Of a stretch of DNA of 64,000 nt, positions 16,168 to 25,193 are shown piece by piece (positions within the stretch are counted from its first letter, which is position 1; each line of letters starts with the position of its first letter). Under the pieces are notes generated by a model. That model saw only the letters and a list, made by a program, of their open reading frames with translations, was not told where the DNA came from and did not search any database. Source of the stretch: Betaproteobacteria bacterium Ga0077527 (GTDB taxonomy: Bacteria > Pseudomonadota > Gammaproteobacteria > Burkholderiales > SG8-41); the NCBI GenBank assembly GCA_001464815.1, contig LNDW01000018.1, forward strand, positions 124,001 to 188,000, written 5' to 3'. The position numbers were made by a program, and so were the translations under genes.

Positions 16168-18066
16168 ATGGCATTCGCCGACCGCATGCGCAGAACCTTG
16201 ATGGGCATCGACGGCCGCGGTGTCGGCATGTCGATAGCAGTGGTGGCCTTCGGTCTGATCCTGATCGGCGTGTTGTGGAGCGTGGTGTGGACCGAGGAAC
16301 GTGCCGAGCGCGATGAGGCCGCCGCGGCGGCGGTGAAGCAGAACTCCAACCTCGCGGTGGCCTACGAGGAGCATGTCGTACGCACACTCGCAGGGCTTGA
16401 CAGTGCGCTGATGGTGGTGCGCCAGGAATACCGCCGCCTTGGCCGCGGGCTGGATATCAGCCGCTACATCGAGGACGGCATCATCGACGAACGGCTGTCG
16501 AGCTCGATCAGCATCACCGATGAGCGCGGCAACGTGGTGCTGAGCAACCGCAGAATGCCTGTGGCCAATTACGCCGAGCTAGAGTTTTTTCGCGTGCACC
16601 AGACGCGCCGCGACCGTGATGTGCTGCATGTCGGCGTACCGGTGGCGGGCCGCCTGTCCGATGCCTGGCAGATACCGCTGAGCCGGCCGCTGCTCAAGCC
16701 TGACGGCACCTTCGGCGGCGTGGTGGTGCTGTCGGTGGATCCCGGTTATTTCGCACGTTTTTACCGAAAGATCGACCTTGGTTCGCAGGGATTGGTGCTG
16801 CTCACCGGGCTTGATGGCGTGTCGCGCGCGCGCCGTGTCGGCAACCAGTTATCCTTTGGCGAGGACCTCGGCGACAGCACGCTGCTGCGTGAGCAGGCGC
16901 GCAGCGAGTTCGGCAGCTTTGTCAGCCAGGGCAGTGTGGACAACATCCCGCGCTATGTCAGCTACCGTACGCTCTCCGGCTATCCGCTGGTGGTGGCGGT
17001 CGGAGCCTCGCGCGCCGAGGTGCTGGCTGATGTCACCCGCAACCGCAACCGCGATTACTTCGTCGCCTCGCTGATCACCATGGTGATCTTCGGTTTCACC
17101 ACCGTGCTTGTGGTCGCGGTGCACCGCCAGGAACGCGCTGCGATCAAGCTCGCCACCAGCGAGGCGCGGTTTCGTGCCACCTTTGAGCAGGCTGCAATCG
17201 GCATCTGCCATTCTTCGCTCGAGCGGCGCTATATCGCCGTCAATCGCACGTTTTGCGAGATGCTCGGCTATACCCGCCAGGAACTGCTCGGCAAGCCGGT
17301 GTGGGAGGTGATACACCACGAGGATCGCGGCGATGAACCGCAGTTCCGCGACAAGCTGCTGTCGGGCGAAATCGACAGTCATGCCGCCGAGAAGCGCTAT
17401 GTGCGCAAGGACGGCCAGGTGATCTGGGTCAACCGCACCGTTTCACTGGTGCGCGACTACACCGGCGAGCCGCTGTACTTCCTGCGGCTGGTCGAGGACA
17501 TCACCGAGAGGAAACGTCTCGAGCAGGAGCTCCAGGCGCTGGCTGCCACCGATTCGCTGACCGGTCTGCCCAATCGCCGCACCTTCATGACGCGCCTCGA
17601 GGAGGAATATGCGCGCCTGCGCCGCTTTGACACCCAGCAGGTGGCAGTGCTGATGCTTGACCTTGATTACTTCAAGCGCATCAATGACACCAACGGCCAC
17701 GCCGCCGGCGACGAGGTGCTGCGTCAGGTGGCGACACTGATCCGCGAGGAGCCGCGCCGCGTCGACTTGTGCGCGCGGCTGGGCGGAGAGGAGTTCGCGG
17801 TGATTCTCGCCGGTGCTGCGGCGGAATCGGCGCGTGAATTTGCCGAACGCCTGCGCCGCAAGATCGCCGCCGCAGCGATCGTTTTCGAGGGCAAGGCGAT
17901 CGCGGTCACGGTGAGCATCGGCGTCGCCGCGATGCGGCCCACCGATGAATCGGCTGATGCCTCACTGCTGCGTGCCGACGCCGCCCTGTACAGGGCCAAG
18001 GAAGCCGGGCGAAACCAGGTCAGGCTGGTGGAAGAGGATGCAGGGTCGGCTGGTGCTGCGGCCTGA
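16168..18066 (+). CDS. Membrane PAS-GGDEF diguanylate cyclase
   Basis: A 632-residue sensor. Membrane span at about 20-40, extracytoplasmic Cache-like sensor to about 290, second span (FVASLITMVIFGFTTVLVVAV), PAS domain (about 325-445, ARFRATFEQAAIGICH onward) and a GGDEF domain from about 465. The active site is GGEEF at 539-543, so it should make cyclic di-GMP. The inhibitory I-site RRVD lies five residues upstream (530-533), so product feedback is expected. ATG 16168 is preferred over GTG 16165, which directly follows the MBL stop. Confidence 0.92.
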   Translation: MAFADRMRRTLMGIDGRGVGMSIAVVAFGLILIGVLWSVVWTEERAERDEAAAAAVKQNSNLAVAYEEHVVRTLAGLDSALMVVRQEYRRLGRGLDISRYIEDGIIDERLSSSISITDERGNVVLSNRRMPVANYAELEFFRVHQTRRDRDVLHVGVPVAGRLSDAWQIPLSRPLLKPDGTFGGVVVLSVDPGYFARFYRKIDLGSQGLVLLTGLDGVSRARRVGNQLSFGEDLGDSTLLREQARSEFGSFVSQGSVDNIPRYVSYRTLSGYPLVVAVGASRAEVLADVTRNRNRDYFVASLITMVIFGFTTVLVVAVHRQERAAIKLATSEARFRATFEQAAIGICHSSLERRYIAVNRTFCEMLGYTRQELLGKPVWEVIHHEDRGDEPQFRDKLLSGEIDSHAAEKRYVRKDGQVIWVNRTVSLVRDYTGEPLYFLRLVEDITERKRLEQELQALAATDSLTGLPNRRTFMTRLEEEYARLRRFDTQQVAVLMLDLDYFKRINDTNGHAAGDEVLRQVATLIREEPRRVDLCARLGGEEFAVILAGAAAESAREFAERLRRKIAAAAIVFEGKAIAVTVSIGVAAMRPTDESADASLLRADAALYRAKEAGRNQVRLVEEDAGSAGAAA

Positions 18067-18071
18067 GCTTG

Positions 18072-19034
18072 CTAGCGCGGGTTGTTGACCAGCTTGAGTG
18101 TCTGGCCTGCCGCAAACGCCGCGGCGTTGGCGAAAGCCTCGCCGAAATACAGTTCGTAGGTCTCGCGCTCCAGCCAGGCACTGTGATGGGTGCACAGGAC
18201 GTTTTCGAGTTCGAGCAGTGGATGTTTGCCACCGAGTACCGGCTCGTTTTCGTAGACATCAATGGCGGCGTAACCGGGTCGGCCGGCCTTCAGCGCGGCT
18301 TCGAGCACACCCGGCGCAATCAGTTCGGCACGCGCGGTGTTGACCAGCAGCGCGGTCGGTTTCATCCGCGCCAGATCCTGCGCGCTGACCAGGCCGCGGG
18401 TTTCCTTTGACAGCCGCACCATCAGTACCAGCACATCCGATTGCGCAAAAAAATCCTCACGGTTCGCGGCGGTTTCATAACCGCAGGCCCGCGCTTCGGC
18501 GAGTGACTTGTCGCGGCCCCAGACCAGCACGCGCATGCCGAAGCTGGCGCCGGTGGCGGCGACCAGGCTGCCGATGGTGCCCAGACCATAGACACCCAGC
18601 GTGCGGCCTTTCAGCCCGAAGCTGAAGCGGCTGCGCCACTGTCCGGCTTTCATCAGCGCGGTTTCAGCGGGAATCTCGCGCAGGCTGCCGAGGATCATTG
18701 CCCAGGTCTGTTCGGCTACGGTGTACGGCGAGGCATGGCTGCCGGCGGCCACCGCGATGCCGAGCTCATTGCAGGCATCGAGGTCGATGTGGTGGCAACT
18801 GCGTCCGGTCTGGCTGAACATTTTCAGCTTTGGCAGGGCTTCGATGATCTCGCGCGTGAAGCGTGTACGCTCGCGGATCGGCACGATGATCTCGGCATTA
18901 CGTAACTGTTCGATGAGCCGGGCGGTGGGCGGTGCGGCATCATTGAAAGTGTGTACTTCGTGGCCTTTGAGCAGGCCGATGCAGTCCAGTGTGCGGACCA
19001 GCTTGTGGTAGTCGTCGGGGATGGCGATATTCAT
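18072..19034 (-). CDS. D-isomer-specific 2-hydroxyacid dehydrogenase family protein
   Basis: A 320-residue NAD-dependent dehydrogenase. The Rossmann motif is GVYGLGTIGSLVA, the catalytic Arg lies in NTARAELI, the Glu in YENEPV and the His in THHSAWL. Members reduce 2-oxoacids to D-2-hydroxyacids (glyoxylate, hydroxypyruvate, phosphoglycerate). ATG 19034 gives the usual N-terminus. It converges with the GGDEF gene and is divergent from the SDR gene 86 bases away. Confidence 0.88.
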   Translation of the reverse strand: MNIAIPDDYHKLVRTLDCIGLLKGHEVHTFNDAAPPTARLIEQLRNAEIIVPIRERTRFTREIIEALPKLKMFSQTGRSCHHIDLDACNELGIAVAAGSHASPYTVAEQTWAMILGSLREIPAETALMKAGQWRSRFSFGLKGRTLGVYGLGTIGSLVAATGASFGMRVLVWGRDKSLAEARACGYETAANREDFFAQSDVLVLMVRLSKETRGLVSAQDLARMKPTALLVNTARAELIAPGVLEAALKAGRPGYAAIDVYENEPVLGGKHPLLELENVLCTHHSAWLERETYELYFGEAFANAAAFAAGQTLKLVNNPR

Positions 19035-19120
19035 GGCGGCGCAGTCTAACCCGGCTGCGGGGCTTGTGTCACAATCGCCACCTTTGCGAACTGCCAACGT
19101 CATTTGAAAGGGCTCACAAA

Positions 19121-19894
19121 ATGGAACTCGGACTCAAAGGCAAGGTTGCCGCGGTAACCGGTGGCACCGAGGGTATCGGCAAGGCCGCCGTTGAACGGCT
19201 GGTCGCCGAGGGTGCAAAAGTCGCGCTGTGCGCGCGCCGCGCCGAACTGATCGACGCCTTCGTTTCTGATTTAAAGAAACAGGGCGGCGATGTGATCGGC
19301 ATCGTGGCCGACGCCTCGAAAGAGGGTGAGCTGGAGAATTTCATTGATGCCGCCGCCAAACATTTCGGCCGCCTCGACATCGTCGTCAACAACGCCGGCG
19401 GCACCGGTCAGGATCCCTTCGACAAGGTGCTTGATCCGGCATGGAAGCTGGACCTCGAAATCAAGGTGATGGCGCATGTGCGCACCACCCGCGCCGCGCT
19501 GCCGCACATGAAGAAGGCCGGCGGCGGCCGCATCATCAACCTGAACATGGTCGGCGCCAAGCAGCCCGGTGCCGCGATGTTCCCGACCACGGTGAGCCGC
19601 GCTGCGGGCCTCGCGCTGGCCAAGGGTCTGTCGAAGGAACTTGCGCCGCACAACATCCTGGTCAACGTGGTCGCCGTGGGCAAGATCAAGTCCATGCAGC
19701 AGGAACGCCGCGCCGCCAAAAGCGGCAAACCGGTCGAGCAGCATTATCTCGACACCGGCAAGACCGTGCCGATGGGGCGCATGGGTGAGTCGGCCGAGGT
19801 GGCCAACGTCATCGCCTTCCTTGCCTCCGATGCCGCGAGTTATGTCACCGGCTGCTGCATCAACGTCGACGGCGGTCTGTCGGGCGTGCTGTAA
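19121..19894 (+). CDS. SDR-family protein with atypical active site
   Basis: A 257-residue short-chain dehydrogenase/reductase fold. The cofactor motif TGGTEGIG and the NNAG element are intact, and the C-terminus (SYVTGCCINVDGGLSG) is normal. The catalytic Ser-Tyr-Lys set is not: RIINLNMVGA replaces the Ser strand, and FPTTVSRAAG stands where YxxxK is expected, giving Thr and Arg. It may use a different mechanism or act as a binding protein. AAAGGG lies upstream of ATG 19121. A strong terminator follows. Confidence 0.85.
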   Translation: MELGLKGKVAAVTGGTEGIGKAAVERLVAEGAKVALCARRAELIDAFVSDLKKQGGDVIGIVADASKEGELENFIDAAAKHFGRLDIVVNNAGGTGQDPFDKVLDPAWKLDLEIKVMAHVRTTRAALPHMKKAGGGRIINLNMVGAKQPGAAMFPTTVSRAAGLALAKGLSKELAPHNILVNVVAVGKIKSMQQERRAAKSGKPVEQHYLDTGKTVPMGRMGESAEVANVIAFLASDAASYVTGCCINVDGGLSGVL

Positions 19895-19899
19895 TGTTT

Positions 19900-19935
19900 C
19901 CTGGGTGATTGTTGCTGATCACCCAGGTTTTCTTT
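19900..19935 (+). terminator. Rho-independent terminator after the SDR gene
   Basis: CCTGGGTGAT (19900-19909) pairs perfectly with ATCACCCAGG (19918-19927) around an 8-nt loop, followed by TTTTCTTT. It starts 6 bases after the SDR stop. Confidence 0.9.
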
Positions 19936-19993
19936 CCGTCACTTCGGATGCGCTGCGTGCGATCCGTAATTCAGGACCTTGCAGGGGTTTTTC

Positions 19994-20047
19994 CCTGGAT
20001 TCCGGCGCCCCCCAAGGGGACTTCCACCGGGGCGCGCCCGGAATGAC
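19994..20047. repeat. REP-like imperfect palindrome
   Basis: CTGGATTCCGGCGCCCC on the left is mirrored by GGGGCGCGCCCGGAATGA on the right. Repeats of the form CTGGATTCCGG...CCGGAATGAC are frequent dispersed palindromes in proteobacterial intergenic DNA. It lies just before the next gene. Confidence 0.5.
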
Positions 20048-20061
20048 TGCCTCCGGGTAAT

Positions 20062-21378
20062 TTGAAGTTGAACACCCTCGCTTCAATTCGCGATTCCGTC
20101 GCCGCCTGGCTCTATTTCTCCGTCGTCGTGCTGGTGATCGTCGCGGTCTGGCTGCCGGGCTATCCGGCGTGGATCACCGGTGTTATCGCCTGGTGCGCCT
20201 GCCTGCTGCTGCTGCCGCGGTTGCCGCGCCACCAGTTGCGGCTGGTGCTGATCCTTGCCGGGCTCGGCGTCGCGGGCATTGCCTGGAGCATGACGCAGGG
20301 CGTGCGCGGCCTGATCGAAATTGCGCTGACCCAGAACGTACCGCTGGCCGGCATGCTGATCGCGGTGTCCTTCCTGCAACTGATTGCCGTCGGGCGCCAG
20401 CAGTCGGCCGAGTCGCCGGAGCAGGGCCGTGGCGCGCTCGCCAAGACCATGCTCGGTGTGCACCTCTTCGGCGCGGTGATCAATTATTCGGCGGTGGCGA
20501 TTTTCGCAGACCGCCTCAGCGCACGCAGCAAACTGAGCCTGCCGCAGGCGATGGCGCTGTCGCAGGCCTTCATCGTTGGCGCCGCGTGGTCGCCGTTCTA
20601 CGGCGCCATGGCCGCGGCATTGACCGTGGCACCTGCGGCGAGCCTGACCCAGCTCATCCTGTGGGGCCTGCCGGTGGCCGCGGCCGGCATGACCGTCACC
20701 TGGCTGACACTGACCTCGGCGAAATACAGTGGCGCCCGCGATTTTGTCGGTTACCCGCTGCACCTCGAGGCGCTGTGGGTGCCGGCGGTGCTGGCGGTGA
20801 GCGTGCTCGCCATCCATGAATGGCAGCCGGCGTGGCCGGTGCTGGCGGTGATCGCGGCGATGGCGCTGCTGGTGACGCTGCTGACCCTGCTGCTACGCGA
20901 AGGCGATGCCACCGCCGTGATCCTGCAGCGCCACGGCCGCGCGCGGCTGCCGGCGATGAACGGCGAGCTGACGCTGTTCCTCGCCGCGGGCTTTCTGTCG
21001 GCGGGCATGAACGGCGCCATCGACGTGCTTGATCTCAAGCTGCCGTTCTCGAACTTCGGTGCTTTCGAGGCGAGCGTGGTGCTGGTGTTGATGAACGTCG
21101 CCGCCTGGCTGGGTCTGCACCCGATCATCCTGGTGTCGGTGCTCGGCCCGTGGATCCTTCCGCTGCAACCTGACCAGACCCTGCTGGCGATGACTTTCCT
21201 GATGAGCTGGGGTGTCGGCCTCACCGCCTGCCCGATGTCCAACACCATGCTCGGCATGGCGGGGCGTTACGGGCTGCCGTTCGGCGATTTGCTGCGGCGG
21301 AACCGGGTGTTCAGCATGAAGGTGACGGGGATTTGTATCGCCGTCATATATGTTTATGTCGGAATGACAGCAGGCTGA
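20062..21378 (+). CDS. Polytopic membrane protein, possible permease
   Basis: A 438-residue hydrophobic protein with about 10-12 spans. The start is TTG 20062, because no in-frame ATG or GTG lies near the first span; the real start is uncertain. Recurrent features are GAVINYSAVAIFADRLS, FIVGAAWSPFYGAM and a late SWGVGLTACPMSNTMLG with small-residue packing, reminiscent of ion-transporter-superfamily permeases. Family not firmly recognised. It is preceded by the terminator and REP-like palindrome and followed by the AT-rich motif. Confidence 0.7.
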   Translation: MKLNTLASIRDSVAAWLYFSVVVLVIVAVWLPGYPAWITGVIAWCACLLLLPRLPRHQLRLVLILAGLGVAGIAWSMTQGVRGLIEIALTQNVPLAGMLIAVSFLQLIAVGRQQSAESPEQGRGALAKTMLGVHLFGAVINYSAVAIFADRLSARSKLSLPQAMALSQAFIVGAAWSPFYGAMAAALTVAPAASLTQLILWGLPVAAAGMTVTWLTLTSAKYSGARDFVGYPLHLEALWVPAVLAVSVLAIHEWQPAWPVLAVIAAMALLVTLLTLLLREGDATAVILQRHGRARLPAMNGELTLFLAAGFLSAGMNGAIDVLDLKLPFSNFGAFEASVVLVLMNVAAWLGLHPIILVSVLGPWILPLQPDQTLLAMTFLMSWGVGLTACPMSNTMLGMAGRYGLPFGDLLRRNRVFSMKVTGICIAVIYVYVGMTAG

Positions 21379-21384
21379 TAGATC

Positions 21385-21410
21385 ATTAAATTGTTGTTTT
21401 TATTGATTTT
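21385..21410 (-). repeat. Dispersed AT-rich motif variant, copy h
   Basis: The minus strand holds CAATAAAAACAACAATTTAAT, a weaker match to the consensus. It fills the gap between the stops of two convergent genes. Confidence 0.35.
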
Positions 21411-21413
21411 TAT

Positions 21414-22571
21414 TCAAAGTTGGCTGAGTATATCCGCCCCCTTCGCCAGCGTCGCCTCCGACTTGGCAAAGCAGAAGCGCAGTACGCGATGCACCGGCGG
21501 CTGGCGGTAGAACACCGACACCGGAATCGAGGCGATGCCTTTCTCCTTCGTCAGCCGCACCGCAAGGTCGGTATCTTTCTCGTCGCTGATCGCGTCATAG
21601 GCGAGGTTCTGGAAGAAGGTGCCGCGCGAGGGCAGAGGTTTGAAGCGCGAGCCTTTTAATCCGTCCAGAAAGAAATCCCGTTTCTTCTGATAGAAGGCCG
21701 ACAGTTCGAGGTAGGCGTCCCTGTTCTTCATGTAATCGGCAAAGGCATATTGCAGCGGGCCGTTGGCGACGAAGGCGTTGAACTGGTGGACCTTGCGGAA
21801 TTCGGCCATCAGTTCCTTGGGTGCGGCGACGTAGCCGGTTTTCCAGCCGGTGACGTGGTAGGTCTTGCCGAAAGACGATACGACAAAGCTGCGCTCGGCC
21901 AGGCCCGGGAAACGCGCGACGCTCTGGTGCTGGTGGCCGTCAAAGACGATGTGTTCATAGACCTCGTCGCTGATGACAACGATGTTGGTGTTGCTCAGCG
22001 TGCCTTCGAGCATGCGCAGGTCTTCTGCCGATAGCACGGTGGCGGTCGGATTGTTGGGGGTGTTGATGATCAGGAGTTTCGTCTTCGGCGTGATCGCCGC
22101 CTGCACCGCCTGCCAGTCGATGCTGTAGTCGGGGTAGCGCAACTGCAGATACACCGGCACGCCGCCATGCACTTCCACCGCCGGCGCGTAGCTGTCATAG
22201 GCCGGCTCGAACAGGATGACTTCGTCACCGGGGCGGATCAGCGCGGCGCAGGCGGTGTAGATGGCATAGGTGGCGCCGGGCACGACGGTGATTTCCTGCT
22301 CGACGTCGTAGCTTGTGCCGTAGAGCGTGGCGATCTTGTCGGCGATGGCTTCGCGCAGCGCGGGGATGCCGGCCATCGGCGGATACTGGTTGCGGCCGGC
22401 GTTGATGTGCTGGGCCAGCAGCGCCTTGAGTTCCGGCGCGCAGTCGAAGTCGGGAAAGCCCTGCGACAGGTTTATCGCGTTGTGCTCGGCGGCGAGCCGC
22501 GACATCACGGTGAAGATGGTGGTGCCGACCTTCGGCAGTTTGGAGGCTAGCGGGTGCGGGTGGCTGGGCAT
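21414..22571 (-). CDS. PLP-dependent aminotransferase, methionine aminotransferase-like (YbdL type)
   Basis: A 385-residue fold-type I aminotransferase. The cofactor elements are PGATYAIYTA, the NTPNNPTATV segment, ISDEVYEHIVFDG with the PLP Asp, and the Schiff-base lysine in SSFGKTYHVTGWKTGY. Closest in style to YbdL-type methionine (aromatic) transaminases. A TTG at 22610 could extend it by 13 residues; ATG 22571 is preferred. It is the last gene of a minus-strand run beginning at 24755. Confidence 0.88.
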   Translation of the reverse strand: MPSHPHPLASKLPKVGTTIFTVMSRLAAEHNAINLSQGFPDFDCAPELKALLAQHINAGRNQYPPMAGIPALREAIADKIATLYGTSYDVEQEITVVPGATYAIYTACAALIRPGDEVILFEPAYDSYAPAVEVHGGVPVYLQLRYPDYSIDWQAVQAAITPKTKLLIINTPNNPTATVLSAEDLRMLEGTLSNTNIVVISDEVYEHIVFDGHQHQSVARFPGLAERSFVVSSFGKTYHVTGWKTGYVAAPKELMAEFRKVHQFNAFVANGPLQYAFADYMKNRDAYLELSAFYQKKRDFFLDGLKGSRFKPLPSRGTFFQNLAYDAISDEKDTDLAVRLTKEKGIASIPVSVFYRQPPVHRVLRFCFAKSEATLAKGADILSQL

Positions 22572-22606
22572 GATGTTGATCGCGGAATCGGTGTGGGCCG
22601 ATTCTA

Positions 22607-23497
22607 TCAACCGCCGCTGTTGTTATTACTCCCGCCGCCACGTGTGGCCAGCTCGCGGAAATCCTCGATGTAGTCCTGCAGGCGGCCGGTGAAGTGGCTG
22701 CGCTGCTCCGGGGTGAGCAGCTTGTCCACCGCAGCGTAGAAATCGGCGCGTTTGCGCCAGCCTTCGTCCATGCCGCGCGCAAGTTCGGGACTGCGGCCGT
22801 TTTCCCAGTTGATCAGCCAGTCGCGCAGCCGCGGCGCGAATACCGCGCGGTTGCCGCGCTGTTCGAGCAGCGTGAAGAATTCCTTCTGCCGGCGCAGTCG
22901 GTCTTCGTGACGCAGGCTTTCGGTCAGCGGCAGTGGCTGGATCAGCGCGATGACGCGTGTTTCCTGTTCCGCGGACAACGGGCCGACCCAGTCCTTGATT
23001 TGCGACAGCAGGCGGCGCTGCTGGGCCTGCTTGCGCGCGGCCGGAGGCTGGTCGAGACGGTGTTCGCGGATGAACTTGCGGTTGTTGGCATCGAGACGCT
23101 TGCGCAATGCCTCGATCTGCGCCGGCGTGAGGTCGGCGAGCAGTTCCGTGGCATCGGGCGCTGCACGCGCGGCGATGATGGCAAAACGCGCCTTGATGCC
23201 GTCGACCAGCCACTGCACGTCCTCGCTGCGCATGCCTTTTTGCGCGCGGTCGCGCACTTCGCCGAAAAACCGCGCGTATTCAGGCAGTTGTTCGCGGCGA
23301 TGCCACTGGTGCAGGCGCTGGAAGCGGTTGTTGAAGACATCGCGCTGCGCAGGTTCGAGCTCGAAATAATCCTGCACCATCCAGCCCGCGACGGTGTCGA
23401 TCTGGCCGTAACCGACCCGGATCATGCTGCAGCTGCCTAGCAGCATTGACAGTGCGCAGAGCAGCAGGGCGCGCTGCATCATGCTTGCAGCGGTCAT
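22607..23497 (-). CDS. DUF6279-type lipoprotein
   Basis: A 296-residue lipoprotein. The signal peptide ends in the lipobox LLGSC, so the mature Cys is near residue 26. The mature part is charged and helical with regular R/E/Q blocks (LEPAQRDVFNNRFQRLHQWHRREQLPEY; TPAQIEALRKRLDANNRKFIREH; LTPEQRSHFTGRLQDYIEDF), the pattern of DUF6279. ATG 23497 overlaps the preceding gene by ATGA, which fixes the start. Function unknown; likely an envelope protein. The C-terminus is GGGSNNNSGG. Confidence 0.8.
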   Translation of the reverse strand: MTAASMMQRALLLCALSMLLGSCSMIRVGYGQIDTVAGWMVQDYFELEPAQRDVFNNRFQRLHQWHRREQLPEYARFFGEVRDRAQKGMRSEDVQWLVDGIKARFAIIAARAAPDATELLADLTPAQIEALRKRLDANNRKFIREHRLDQPPAARKQAQQRRLLSQIKDWVGPLSAEQETRVIALIQPLPLTESLRHEDRLRRQKEFFTLLEQRGNRAVFAPRLRDWLINWENGRSPELARGMDEGWRKRADFYAAVDKLLTPEQRSHFTGRLQDYIEDFRELATRGGGSNNNSGG

Positions 23498-24417
23498 AGA
23501 GCGTTGAACCAGGTGCCCATCTTTTTGCGCGTTGCGGCGTCGGGCAGCCGGCCGGTGGCGGCGGCGAGGTTGTCCTCGATGTGCGCGACGCGGCCGGTGC
23601 CGGGTATCGCGCAGGTCACCGCGGGATGGCTGACGATCCACTTCAGGAAAAACTGCGCCCAGCTGTTGCAGTCGATCTCGGCGCACCACGGTGGCAGCGG
23701 TTTGCCGCGCACGCGGCCGAACAGCCCCGCCTGCGAGAAGGGGCGGTTGATCAGCGTCGCCACGCCGGCATCGGCGCAGGCCGGCAGCAGCCGCGCCTCA
23801 GCCTCGGGTTCATCGAGCGAATAGTTGAACTGCACAAAATCGAAGTCACCACTTTTCACCAGCCGTTCAAGCTCGGCATGGGTGCCGGCGTGGTAGTGGG
23901 TGATGCCGAGGTAGCGGATGCGCCCGGATTTTTTCCAGTCACGCAGTACCGGCAGATGGGTTTTGAGGTCGAGCAGGTTGTGCACCTGCATCAGGTCGAT
24001 GGTCTTGGTCTGCATCAGCCGGAAGGACTCTTCCATCTGGCGGATGCCCGCGTCGCGGCCGCTGGTCCAGACCTTGGTGGCGTAAAACAGTTTTGGCCGC
24101 AGCTTCAGTGCGGTGGCGAGGGTGCCGGTGGCGGCCTCGGCATGGCCATACATCGGCGAGGAGTCGATGACCTTGCCGCCGAGTTCACCGAAGCGGCGCA
24201 GCACCGCCTGCAGCTCGGTGGCGGCGAGCCGTGACTCGGGCACATCGAACACCTGATAGGTACCGAGCCCGATCACCGGCAGGCGTTCGCCGCTGGAGGG
24301 AATCGGACGGGTGATCAGTGGCGTGGTTGCGGCGATTGCGGGATTCATGGTCAGGCTGATGGTGCCGGCGGCAGCGGCCTGCAGCAGCCGGCGGCGTCCG
24401 ATGGATACCGGTTTCAT
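23494..24417 (-). CDS. Exported aldo/keto reductase, copy 1
   Basis: A 307-residue aldo/keto reductase with an N-terminal Tat-like signal (GRRRLLQAAAAG, then hydrophobic A-rich run to about residue 30). The AKR tetrad is present: Asp and Tyr in VIDSSPMYGHAEAA, Lys in FYATKVW, His in DLMQVHNLL. The Tat signal would carry it folded to the periplasm. It overlaps genes on both sides by ATGA. A related exported AKR lies at 27879 on the other side of the UGSC/thioredoxin locus. Confidence 0.85.
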   Translation of the reverse strand: MKPVSIGRRRLLQAAAAGTISLTMNPAIAATTPLITRPIPSSGERLPVIGLGTYQVFDVPESRLAATELQAVLRRFGELGGKVIDSSPMYGHAEAATGTLATALKLRPKLFYATKVWTSGRDAGIRQMEESFRLMQTKTIDLMQVHNLLDLKTHLPVLRDWKKSGRIRYLGITHYHAGTHAELERLVKSGDFDFVQFNYSLDEPEAEARLLPACADAGVATLINRPFSQAGLFGRVRGKPLPPWCAEIDCNSWAQFFLKWIVSHPAVTCAIPGTGRVAHIEDNLAAATGRLPDAATRKKMGTWFNAL

Positions 24418-24755
24418 GGCGGGCTTGCGTCGCTGCGGCGCAGGGTGTGGCCGTTGGCGGTCATGCAGCGGCGCGTCATGTTTTGTTCGAGCAGCAGGCG
24501 TTCGCTGTCGTTGCGCTGGGGCTGGGTGGCGATGACGCGGCCCTGGCCATCAACGGTGAGATTGGGGACCGCCGCAGCGGCTGATGGATGACGTGCGGCC
24601 TCTGCACGAGCCTGGGCACTGCACTGAGCCAGCAGCTGCTGTGTTTCGGCGGCGCTGGTGCCGTCCTTGTGCCACTCGTAGGAGGCACAGCCGCCTGCGA
24701 ACAGCAGTGCCAGCGGGGCGATCAGGCCGTGGAGGGTGGTTTTGTGGTTGAGCAT
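24414..24755 (-). CDS. Small lipoprotein
   Basis: A 113-residue predicted lipoprotein. The signal peptide runs to the lipobox LFAGGCAS (Cys near residue 23), followed by a short Gln/Ala-rich mature domain with two more Cys (LAQCSAQ, MTRRCMTANG). ATG 24755 is preferred over the upstream 24803. It leads the minus-strand operon and overlaps the AKR gene by ATGA. Family not recognised. Confidence 0.7.
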   Translation of the reverse strand: MLNHKTTLHGLIAPLALLFAGGCASYEWHKDGTSAAETQQLLAQCSAQARAEAARHPSAAAAVPNLTVDGQGRVIATQPQRNDSERLLLEQNMTRRCMTANGHTLRRSDASPP

Positions 24756-24815
24756 GGAGCGTGAGCGTAGCAGAATGGAGCTTCCGCTTTTTGACTGACA
24801 CATGGAGTCCCCGCC

Positions 24816-25160
24816 TTGTCCAGAACGTCATTGCCCGAGGGCCTCGTGGTGTTTGTGAAGCGCAGTTGCCCGACCTGCGAGCTGATCGAGGCGGAAATCC
24901 GCGAGGTCGCGCAGCGGGTGCCGGATTTTCATGTGGTGTCACAGGACGATCCTGCGTTCCCGCGCGGTGTGGCGACCGTGATCGATGACCGTGAACTCGA
25001 CCTGTCCTGGCTCAGCAACATCGAGGCGATGCCGACGCTGCTGCGCATCGAGAACGGCCGCGAGACCGAGCGGGTGATGGGCTGGGATCGCGCCGCCTGG
25101 CAGCGGCTGACGGGGCTGCAGGGGCTGGGTGCGCATCTGCCGGCCATGCGGCCGGGATGA
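24816..25160 (+). CDS. Thioredoxin-like protein with CPTC motif
   Basis: A 114-residue thioredoxin-fold protein from TTG 24816 (GGAG 8 bases upstream). The redox motif is SCPTC at residues 17-21, after the strand LVVFVKR; a cis-Pro element (AMPTLLRIENG) and a C-terminal helix follow. It could reduce the Sec/Cys site of the UGSC protein two genes on. The stop TGA at 25158-25160 is in the same frame as the next gene, with no other stop between, and a hairpin follows. The two genes may therefore be one selenoprotein of 483 residues (24816-26267). Confidence 0.8.
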   Translation: MSRTSLPEGLVVFVKRSCPTCELIEAEIREVAQRVPDFHVVSQDDPAFPRGVATVIDDRELDLSWLSNIEAMPTLLRIENGRETERVMGWDRAAWQRLTGLQGLGAHLPAMRPG

Positions 25161-25172
25161 GGCTCCCGCTCA

Positions 25173-25193
25173 CTCGAGCCCGGGGTGGCCGAG
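25173..25193 (+). promoter_or_regulatory. SECIS-like hairpin after the thioredoxin TGA
   Basis: CTCG-A-GCC, loop CGGGGT, GGC-CGAG forms 7 pairs with one bulged A, beginning 12 nt after the TGA at 25158-25160. Spacing and size match the two UGSC hairpins, but the stem is interrupted. It also covers the GTG proposed as start of the next gene. Confidence 0.35.
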
